64,000 bases of DNA from the NCBI GenBank assembly GCA_038373885.1, contig JAWZYV010018234.1, positions 1-64,000 on the forward strand, written 5' to 3'. Below, one piece after another: positions 22,574 to 31,235 of the stretch; within the stretch, counting starts at the first letter, position 1, and the number at the start of each line of letters is the position of its first letter. The stretch is from Cheiracanthium punctorium. Lineage: Eukaryota; Arthropoda; Arachnida; Araneae; Cheiracanthiidae. The position numbers were made by a program, and so were the translations under genes. The notes under the pieces are model-generated. The model had not been told where the DNA came from. It worked only from the letters and a program-made list of their open reading frames with translations, and made no database searches.

Positions 22574-23159
22574 GTTTCAACGCACCCAACAGAACTAGGT
22601 GATAACTAAAGTAAACAAACTAGCGATAAACACGCCAGTTAAGGAATTTGAAGACATTTAATTATTAAAACTACATTAATTGGTAATTCAAAATAAATAA
22701 AAATGTAACGGCATGCTGTACTTACATGTTGTTCCAAATCGCCAGTTTAATTCTAAATTACGATTTCTACATAAATGCAAAAAATCGTCATGGTAACTGC
22801 ATATGTTTAATCATCGCCTCCTTGGCGAGAGTTGAGGCGTTAAAGTAGGAAACAATATATAAAACGGTGAAGTATAATTGTGATATACTTGGCGAAGATT
22901 GTAAAATAGTTTTACTAGGCGATCTTAAGATAGATTTCGATTCCAAAGATGGGTTTTATAAAATAAGGAAGAAAAATACAGCACAGTCATGAATAATGAT
23001 AACACTTTCCAACTTAATGGGATAAGGACGAAAAATAGGGACGACGCATAAATTATGATACGATTTTAATATATAGCACTAAAGTGCGTATTTAAAATCT
23101 GAAAGTGTTTCAGATTTTCATGCTTTTTTTTTGGGGGGGGGGGCAAAATTTTTTATGGA

Positions 23160-23318
23160 ATGACTATCAATAAGTCTCAAGGCCAAACTATGTCTGTTTG
23201 TGGATTAGATTTGAGCACGCCATGTTTTTCACACGGACAGTTATACGTGGCATGCTCTCGAGTGGGCAAACCATACAGTGGGCATCCAGTTCGTTTGTGT
23301 TATCTAAAGATGGGATAA
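23160..23318 (+). pseudogene. Helitron helicase C-terminal fragment, copy 1
   Basis: Fifty-two codons and a stop, starting [20 protein letters not shown]. It continues through [17 protein letters not shown]. This is the conserved C-terminal end of the Pif1-like (SF1B) helicase of Helitron RepHel proteins, covering motifs V and VI (the last contains QLYVACSRV). The rest of the helicase and the Rep nuclease are missing, replaced upstream by the G tract. The frame is intact but far too short to act; it is a passenger at the 3' end of a non-autonomous copy. Confidence 0.85.
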
Positions 23319-23695
23319 CAAAAAATATTGTATACTCTATTGCGTTAAGGGATTGATATTATTTTTTAGTAAAATTATTGTAATTAGCGATATATATAAA
23401 TTTCAAGAATAAATTACAATGAATTATAAATATATGTTTGGTATTGTGTTATTTTTATATTCCAGCATCGTTCACAGTGCTCCATGCCTCTTCCACTCAT
23501 ATACCACATCCTCACAAACTTAGAATAAGTTAGTCATTTCTTTCTACTAAAATAACCCTAGGAATAATTTATATGGCAAAACAACGTTTGCCGGGTCAGC
23601 TAGTATATATATATATATCTACAGCTCGAAGTGCATTCTTCGAATGAAACATTCATTAGTGATAGATTAATTCAAAATGTTGAAATCCTTTAAAT

Positions 23696-23903
23696 CAGGT
23701 ATGGACAACCTTTGAAATGTTGCGGGCCAAATTTTATGATATTAGCGAAGTCGCGGGCCAAACTTCAGGATGTTAGCGAAGTTGCGGGCCGTATAATTAG
23801 AATTTATATGGGTTTTATGCAGGGTTTTGATATGTTTCGCGGGCCGGATCAAAAGTCGTGGCGGACAACATCCGGCCCGCAGGTCGGTGGTTGCCTATAT
23901 GTG
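23696..23903. mobile_element. hAT MITE rich in GCGGGCC
   Basis: The 208-bp left end is CAGGTATGGACAACCTTTG. The right end, reverse complemented, is CACATATAGGCAACCACC. Flanking 8-mers CTTTAAAT and CTCTAAAT (23,688-23,695 and 23,904-23,911) match at seven of eight positions. Internal GCGGGCCAAA and CCGGCCCGC motifs are typical of widespread hAT MITEs. The apparent open frame across it is not a gene. Confidence 0.82.
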
Positions 23904-23967
23904 CTCTAAATTATTGACCTTTTGAATTCGTAACGAAAATAATGAAAACAGCTTCTTTCTTTTTCAG

Positions 23968-24134
23968 GCATTGCGGATGCAGATTTCAATAACATTCAAA
24001 ACTGCATCTACTTGACCAACCACGCCTTCGCAACCATGGACTCTGGGGCACGAAAGCATATGACACGGCTAGATGCTAAGCCTGACGCGGAACCCTCAGT
24101 GTTTAGTCTCCAAGCAAACTTGATAATCATTTAA
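23968..24134 (+). CDS. Candidate terminal coding exon B (host gene, unrecognised)
   Basis: A strong 3' splice site, a pyrimidine tract ending TTCTTTCTTTTTCAG, is followed by a frame that starts with two bases of a split codon. The frame then runs 54 codons to TAA at 24,132-24,134. It begins IADADFNNIQNCIYLTNHAF and later includes MDSGARKHMTRLDAKPDAEP, with a balanced amino-acid composition and GC near 50 percent against AT-rich flanks. Joining exon A's last base gives GGC (Gly) across the junction. The other two frames stop quickly. No AATAAA lies close downstream. I do not recognise the family. Alternatively it could be a fossil retroelement frame, but no terminal repeats bracket it. Confidence 0.5.
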
Positions 24135-24383
24135 CGACCCACAGAATGGGTAAAGGTTGAATCAACCTTGTCCAGCCCGAGAAACGAACTTAAATGTTCA
24201 AATACAGTAAATTTTCAGCTTAAGTATTTTTGTATGCTCTATCAAATCGTTGAATTTTCCACTCAGATAAACTGATTTGTATAAACTTTGTAATTTTAGA
24301 AGTACCGGGAATTTTTTTAAACAGCATAGACTTATTAATTCTTAAAATAATTAAAACTGTAAAAAAACACACATAAAAGTCAA

Positions 24384-24438
24384 TCCAGCTAAACATGTGT
24401 TTCGATAGAAAAAATTTCGATTTTCATCAGTAGCTGTC
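24384..24438 (-). ncRNA. Hammerhead-ribozyme-like motif of a Penelope-like element
   Basis: On the minus strand CAGCTA is followed by CTGATGA, a short A/T-rich stem-loop, then GAAAC, a very short stem around ACATGTTT, then TAGCTG, which pairs perfectly with the initial CAGCTA. That is the order of the hammerhead catalytic core (CUGAUGA, stem II, GAAA, stem III, cleavage site, stem I). Penelope-like retroelements are known to carry minimal hammerheads with short stem III. A minus-strand GIY-YIG fragment on the other side of the Helitron insertion supports this origin. Cleavage activity cannot be judged from sequence; stem II looks weak. Confidence 0.65.
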
Positions 24439-25339
24439 GAAGTTCATTCACAGAGTGTTACAGGAAACTTCAAAGAAAGTAAATAAGAAATACAAGCAAA
24501 GAACGAGTTGCCTAGTCGGAGGAAGGAAAACGCAAGATGCCATGGATGATAAGAGAAAGGGGGAGGGAAGAAGGTAGATAAAATCTAATATATAAAATTC
24601 TCCTGTCACAGTGTTAGTCACCTAACTCCTCCGAAACCACTCGACCAATTTTAATGAAATTTTCTATGTATATTCGTTAGGTCATAGAATAGGTTTTTAA
24701 CTATGTCTCATACCCCTAAGTCATAAGGGCGGTCCACCCCAAAATGTTTAGCCCTCGAGTGCTATTCATTTCAATCAGGATTTCTGTGTAGACATTTGCA
24801 TGTCGAATCACTTTTCAGATGTGTTTGCCAGATAATGTGGAGAGGGGAGGGGGAAGTTAATAAAATGTTGAAAGTCGCACAAGGTTTGCAATTTTTGATA
24901 ATGGATCGCTAAATGTGGTGCCAAAACGCGACAATTTATTATAAATATATTTCGCGTATAGTTAGAAAACGCCTGGCATATATTGTAAAAGAGTTTTATT
25001 AGGCGATTTTAATATAGATTTCTATTCCGAAGAAGTGTTGTGGAACAAGAAAGGAAAACACCGTACACTCTTGGATTATGATGTCCATTCCAAACAGTAT
25101 TTAAAATGTCTTTGCGGTATAGTTGGAATATGCCTACAGGAAGAACATGCCTGGAGGATATTCTAAACAGTTTCAGGTGGCGATTTTAAGATAGATTTCG
25201 ATTCCAAAGATGTGTTTTATGGTACAAGAAAGAGTTGATTCCTATTTTAGCGCGCCCCACTCTCGCCAACCTAAAAAATTCCCGTACTTTGGCGAGCTTT
25301 GCAGTCATGGGTCTCTGGGAGTTATGCACAAGTTTCAAC

Positions 25340-25507
25340 GGTACATACGTATTTTCCAGGCGGTCCGCCAAGACAAGCAATTTTTTCACCAAGATAAATG
25401 CCGGGCACATGAAATTGTTGATGGTTTGGAATACGATTCGCAATGTATTTAAAATCTATGAAAAAGTAGTTTGGCGGAAGTGACCGCCGAGTTAATACGT
25501 AAGTATC
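25340..25507. mobile_element. 168-bp MITE nested in Helitron copy 2
   Basis: Equivalent to 22,407-22,573, with GTTTCAAC on both sides (25,332-25,339 and 25,508-25,515). The shared location shows the MITE entered an ancestral Helitron before it spread. The short frames here on both strands are not genes. Confidence 0.8.
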
Positions 25508-26101
25508 GTTTCAACGCGTCCAAAAGAACTAGATGACAACTAAAGTGAACAAACTAGCGATAAACGCACCAGTTAAGGAAGTTGAAGACCCTTAATTATT
25601 AAAACTTCATTAATTGGCAATCCAAAATAAATAAAATTGTAACGGCATGCTGTACTTACATGTTGTTCCAAATCGCCATTTTAATTCTAAATTACGATTG
25701 CCACATAAATGCAAAAAAATCGTCATTGTAACTGCATATGTTTAATCATCGCCTCCTTGGCTAGAGTCGAGGCGTTAAAGTAGGAAACAATATATGAAAC
25801 GGAGAAGTATAGTTGTGATATACTTGGCGAAGATTGTAAAATAGTTTTAGTAGGCGATTTTAAGATAGATTTCGATTCCAAAGATGGGTTTTATAAAATA
25901 AGGGAGAAATAAATACAGCACAGTCATGAATAATGATAACACTTTCCAGCTTAATGGAATAAGGACGAAAAATAGGCACGACGCATAAATTATGATACGA
26001 TTTTAATATATAGAACTATAGTGCGTATTTAAAATCTGAAAGTGTTTCAGATTTTCATCCTTTTTTTTGTGGCGGGGGGAGGGGGGAATTTTTTTTATGG
26101 A

Positions 26102-26260
26102 ATGACTATCAATAAGTCTCAAGGCCAAACTATGTCTGTTTGTGGATTAGATTTGAGCACGCCATGTTTTTCACACGGACAGTTATACGTGGCATGCTCT
26201 CGAGTGGGCAAACCATACAGTGGGCATCCAGTTTGTTTGTGTTATCTAAAGATGGGATAA
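26102..26260 (+). pseudogene. Helitron helicase C-terminal fragment, copy 2
   Basis: The same 52-codon frame as in copy 1, with one visible change near the end (HPVCLCYL rather than HPVRLCYL). The upstream extension of the open frame, through a GGGG-rich stretch, is not part of the helicase. It retains motif VI but no Walker motifs, so it is non-functional. Confidence 0.85.
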
Positions 26261-26693
26261 AAAGAAATATTGTATACTCTATTGCGTTAAGGGATTGATA
26301 TTACTTTTTAGTAAAATTATTGTAATTAGCGATATATATAAAATTAAAGAATAAATTACAATGAATTAAAAATACATGTTTGGTATTGTGTTATTTTTAT
26401 ATTCCAGCATCGTTCACAGCGCTCCATGCCTCTTCCACTCATATACCACATCCTCACAAACTTACAATAAATTAGTCATTTCTTTCTACTAAAATAATCC
26501 TAGGAATAATTTATATGGCAAAACAACGTTTGCCGGGTCAGCTAGTATAGAATAAAAAATAAAATAGAGTATAGGAAAAATAAAGAAATAATATAAAAAA
26601 GAAAATGGCACAAAATAGAAACATGCAGAGAGCAATAAAAAAACCGCAACAACAAAACATAAATAAAAGCACTTTTTTCCTTTTTTTTAATAT

Positions 26694-27025
26694 CTATTGA
26701 TCTAGAACCTTGCAACAACTGTGTTCAAGCAGAATGAATAGAAAGAATGAAGAACCATCGTTGAAAACCGCTTCAAGTGCTAGTTGATATAAAAACCCAT
26801 CCATAACATCAAGATGGGACAAAGACTGACGAGTGCACAATATCTTAGCATTAGAAATTTGAAAACGATGATTAGCATTCCAACAATGTGAGGCAGTAGA
26901 ACATTTGGAATGCTCATGCTTAGAAACAAACCTCTCATGCTCTTTGAGACTAAATTTGGGAGCTCTTCTGGTTTGACCAACATAGCCCAAGGTCCACAAG
27001 GAATAAAATAAACACCCCATCAGTT
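26694..27025 (-). pseudogene. GIY-YIG endonuclease fragment of a Penelope-like retroelement
   Basis: The minus-strand frame contains LGYVGQTRRAPKFSLKEHER, then SHCWNANH and ISNAKIL. This fits the C-terminal GIY-YIG nuclease of Penelope-like elements (YxGQT, an Arg a few residues later, LKEH, and an H/N-rich helix). The expected upstream half, GVYFIPCG, is present in another frame about 20 bases away, so a small indel breaks the domain. In intact elements this nuclease nicks target DNA to prime reverse transcription. The reverse transcriptase part is not visible in this window. Confidence 0.7.
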
Positions 27026-27162
27026 CTCAGTAGAAGTGGGATTCAAACTGTGGCGTGAAAACTTCAGGAAGAACAAGTTTGGTGATATGAGCTGACCTCT
27101 CCTGCCAAACAAACAAATTGTTACTTTTGCAATCCTATCTGCTAGTTATATATATATATACA

Positions 27163-27303
27163 AAATCGTGAAAGTCCGGAATCTGGAGAATGTTGACATT
27201 CACCGGTGAATGTCAACATTAATATAATTAAGCAACTTTGTAAATGTGGACATTCTCCAGTGAAAGTCGACATTTTCCAGATTTCGGACTTTTACGGTAA
27301 CAT
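27163..27303. mobile_element. Short fold-back MITE with TGTGAAAG-family ends
   Basis: The left arm CGTGAAAGTCCGGAATCTGG leads into GAGAATGTTGACATTCACCGG. The reverse complement of the right arm is TGTTACCGTAAAAGTCCGAA, leading into ATCTGGAAAATGTCGAC. The arms are related to the TIRs of the 8872-10,135 element, so this is a small deletion derivative of that family. A hAT MITE has inserted at its right edge. Confidence 0.7.
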
Positions 27304-27518
27304 CAGTGGCGTAGCCACTGATGTTACAGTAAAAGCCCGACAGGGAGAAAGTCCCTATCAGAGGGATAGGGGATCACAACCCCCCCCCCCCAATGAGGAA
27401 TTTTTTGCCGTACAAAATATATATTCTTCCCTCCCTTATCACACACACGTATGCATATATGTGAGTTGCAGTTGTCGTAACCCCCCCCCTCCATGACAAA
27501 TTTCTGGCTACGCCACTG
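27304..27518. mobile_element. hAT MITE (CAGTGGCGTAGCCA ends)
   Basis: 215 bp with 14-bp perfect TIRs CAGTGGCGTAGCCA and a perfect 8-bp duplication GGTAACAT (27,296-27,303 and 27,519-27,526). The interior has two long C runs (near 27,380 and 27,481), a feature of several MITEs in this window. Confidence 0.92.
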
Positions 27519-27526
27519 GGTAACAT

Positions 27527-30500
27527 ATATTACATGTATGATAATTATAAAAATGTAACTGATAAAGATTAAATCTCAATATATTGCGCATGTAACAGAT
27601 TATCAAATCATTATTTATTTAAGTAATCAAAAATGCAATCCGATTTTCAATCAAGATCTGGTTTATGGTGCACAATGCCAAGAGCCAATGCAGAATGAAT
27701 ATTGCGAAAACTTATTTAAGTATAGAAGTGAAATAAATGCGTAAATAATAACAATAGTGCATGGAGGCAGTCGTTATTTTTATCTGAGCTGGTGTGTGGT
27801 TTTTGCGGCTTATGAGGTAGTCTTCTTGTAGTAGTGCTTTTTCATCAACAGAAAAACATCGGAGATTGTAGCTCAGCATCTGCACTCCAACAACGAAAAA
27901 TGCTACCTAACGATCAATAAAGATCTTGAGAAAACTGGCAAAACCAAAAAAGTATCTGGTTCTGAACATTACATTAAAAGACGTGCACTTCATAAATAAA
28001 ATGCAACCTCTGTCACTTAAAAAAGTTTTGAATGTCAGAGATTCGACATATTGCCTTCCTTCCTGAAAAAAATGATAAATGGAGACAAAAGGTTATTTCT
28101 CACAAATGGATGAAAAAGTACAAGAGAACAAGAAAAACTACAAAGATGAATAGAATATTTACCTGACGTTGATCGTATGGAGATGAATGGATTCAAAATG
28201 AAGTCATTGCAAAAGTTTTCATAAAGTTTTGCGCTTGTGAAGTATGAGCAACGAAACGCTGTGTTCGCATGATTTTCAGTTTTCATAAAAAGACTTAGTT
28301 AGTAAGTTTGCTAATACTCTGACCGTAAGTTATTCAATGGTAAATGGATATTGATATCTGTACATATATATATATACTTTGTTCATTAAATGGAGAAATA
28401 ATACTAGATGATGAAAAAGATGTAAACCTACTTTTATTAAATTACAGGTGAAAAGCTTGGAAATAATTATTAGAGTAACAGAAAAGTGATTTTTTAAATG
28501 AAATAGAAAAAATAAAAATTAAATAATAATTTATAGCGATTTGCAACAACTTTGAAAAAAATCTTGAACATATTAGAAAAAATAAATTTCCTATGATTCC
28601 CTTCATTTTCCAGATACTAATAATTTGTGTCTTAGATTTTATCATTAAAAATTGCCAAACATTGAAAGAAAAATACTGTTGCAAATACGCAAATAAGCTA
28701 TACAGCTAAGTTACAGAAAAATTTGTATTTAAGAATTTTCTTATTTACAAAAAAAAAGAATTTTCGATACAACTTCGAGTTTATAAAGAACATACACGAA
28801 CTCACACTTTGCTGTTAAATTTCTATGAAATATTTTTTAAATGATACCAAAATTAATAAGGAAAACAATATTTTTATCACCACACGTCACTAAGAATTGA
28901 CGATTATACATTTAGGAGTAAAATGTATATGAAAAATTGTCTAAAACCTCAGCAATTAAATAACATTTCCTCGGAATTTTTTATAAAATAAACCATTTCA
29001 GAGCTAAAAGTATGCAAAATTACAACTGCATTGTACGTGTATGCGCTTTTCAACATATATAGGCTACTGTTTTGTACATTGGTAATGCATACTAGCCGCA
29101 TACTGTTTAAGAGAGAAACACATACAGCCTCTTTTTCCCTCATGATAGTATCCATTTCTTTGATGATAACTTTAAAAATACTCAATGTGATCCAAAAGAA
29201 AAAAATATTGATCACTATGCCTTACAATTTTCTTTGAACAAAAAGTAAAGGATAGCTAGAGTACATTCACTGGACTAAACATAACTCTGGAAACAAATAT
29301 CATCTAGCTTCACCACATTATTTACCAGCTTCGGATAAGTTTTCATCGCGAATTTTTCATAAGAGATATAATAAAGACATTTAGCGTGTATTACACGGCT
29401 TATTGCAGAATTTTGAGTTAATTATTTATTCATATTAACAGTTGCTCAATAACTGATGAAAAATAAAGTGTTTAGATCTTCTTTTATCCCTAACACGTTG
29501 TCTGATCATAATTTCAAGAGAATATTAATTAATATTAGCTGTAAATGCATGCCATTATGCAACAATAAATGTAATTATTGATAATTTCTTACCCTTTAGA
29601 GTTTCTATCAAGTATCTAAGAGCGAATTTATACACCTATTGAATTCTGACACGTTATCAGCTCTAACACTCAATAGAAACATAAATCAATTGCATTAAAT
29701 TAATGTACACTTTGCAGCACTGCACGCGAAAAGTTTTTGTTTTGCTTTGTTTTTCAGAACCTCGAACTTCACTTTCCCTTATCATTTCTTAAATAATTTA
29801 TTTTACCATTCGATAAAAATCTAAATAAGAATAAATACATCCCCACCCAAATGTGAAATCGTTTAGGGCGCTAATGCTTAATGCATGCTTCTTTTTCTAT
29901 ATATACGATCATTTGTTTAAATACCTAGTATTCCAATCCATCAATATTTCGGCAAGTTCATTTGTTAGCAGCCGATCGATGCTTATGGATAGTTAGGTAG
30001 ATATTGCCAATTATACGGATAGATGAGGGCACATAAGTGAGCAAAGTGTTATCATGAGTGGAACAAATTCTGATGTATAAATCAAAATTTGATTTCTTAT
30101 TATATAGTCTAGCTTATAAATCATGTATGATTGCTGACATAATTGGAGCGTCTGATTTTTTGAAGGAGATAGATATTCAACCGTGCCCTCATAAAATAGC
30201 AGATAAGTCGCTGGTATATAAACATATATTGTTGGCATGAATGCAGTGAACGAGATTTCAAACTTTTTAAACCTGTCTTTACATATTTTATCTAGTATTT
30301 AAATCATACTCACTTTATAAGAAGGTAAAATATTTTTAAATTCATTCTAACTGATTATTTCATTTTCCACTGATTACTGCATGAAATATCTTTTGTATTT
30401 TATTTTGATGCGGCCTAGTTTTACTTTAGCACATAAAGTTACATTTTAAATAAATTTAAATATCCTATTTTAAATGTAGAAACATTGTTATTTGAACATT

Positions 30501-31235
30501 AATTTTCTAGTTTACATATAAACGAAAATTATAACAAAGCCACAGGATCTTAAAAATTTCACTCGATTATAAACTAGTAAAAATAGAAACTATATTTAAT
30601 TGTTGCATATTCTTCAAAAAGAAAATACAACAAAAAATTAAAAATAAATAAAAATAATTTTCTGGGGAAAAGGCGTTCAAAGTCAGCAACTTTAGTTTCA
30701 GAAATCAAAAATGTCTAAACTCAATATTAAATTAAAAGCACAAAGTAATCGGCTAAACACAGCTTATTGGAATCATTTTTTCTTTGATCAAAATTCTACT
30801 GCAAATAATGAATTTTAGTAAGTTCATCACTATCCTGCAGAAGAAATGTTTACATAAAATATCTTTTAACACCAAAATTAATTTAGGTACTTTGATCACT
30901 GATATTGTCATGGTTATTTTTTAAAGGTAGGTTTTTAAGTGGAGGTCAGCGAAGTCTGCAGGGGAGATTTCCTTTAATTTTTTTTTTTTTTTTTTTTAAT
31001 GCCTATTGAAGTTTTGAATCATGTAGTATATTTTGAAACTTTTAAATGTTCAATTTCTTTAGTAATTTATATTATTTTACAAATTATATGTCAACGTTAA
31101 GCAACATATACATTCATTGTTAAGTAAAGGCTATGTTTATTAAAATCACTACCTATTCTATATCGTTAAGTTTTTTATACCAACGTCTTGGATATGCAAA
31201 TGCTTATTTACATCATATTCATTTATATTTTCTTA
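27527..31235. other. Long AT-rich non-coding stretch
   Basis: No gene, TIR pair or Helitron terminus that I can support. Open frames near 28,035-28,684, 28,949-29,237 and 30,011-30,240 are short and low-complexity. A T20 run lies at 30,978-30,997. Confidence 0.5.

Larger units (their letters stand above)
21069..23603 (+). mobile_element. Non-autonomous Helitron, copy 1 (with nested mariner)
   Basis: A rolling-circle element beginning TCTAATATA after an A and ending ...TTTGCCGGGTCAGCTAG before a T, the A|TC...CTAG|T insertion signature of Helitrons. There are no inverted repeats at the termini and no target duplication, as expected. A 580-bp mariner splits the head after its ninth base. The body carries three or four copies of a module containing GTAGGCGATTTTAAGATAGA, a 167-bp MITE (22,407-22,573), a G tract near 23,133 and a remnant of the Helitron helicase (23,160-23,318). 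Copy 2 at 24,584 is similar along its length, so they are sister insertions. It lies within the proposed intron between exons A and B. Confidence 0.88.
24584..26545 (+). mobile_element. Non-autonomous Helitron, copy 2
   Basis: 1,962 bp. It starts TCTAATATATAAAATTCTCC after an A and ends TGCCGGGTCAGCTAG before a T. It has the same architecture as copy 1 without the mariner: head, GDFN-like modules, 168-bp MITE, helicase remnant, and tail hairpin region. It differs from copy 1 by scattered substitutions and small indels. It is inserted into Penelope-like sequence: the hammerhead motif lies 146 bp to its left and the GIY-YIG fragment 150 bp to its right. Confidence 0.9.

Noticed and set aside
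25186..25483. Overlapping open frames on both strands near 25.2-25.5 kb
   Set aside because: They lie inside the Helitron and its nested MITE and arise from its inverted repeats.
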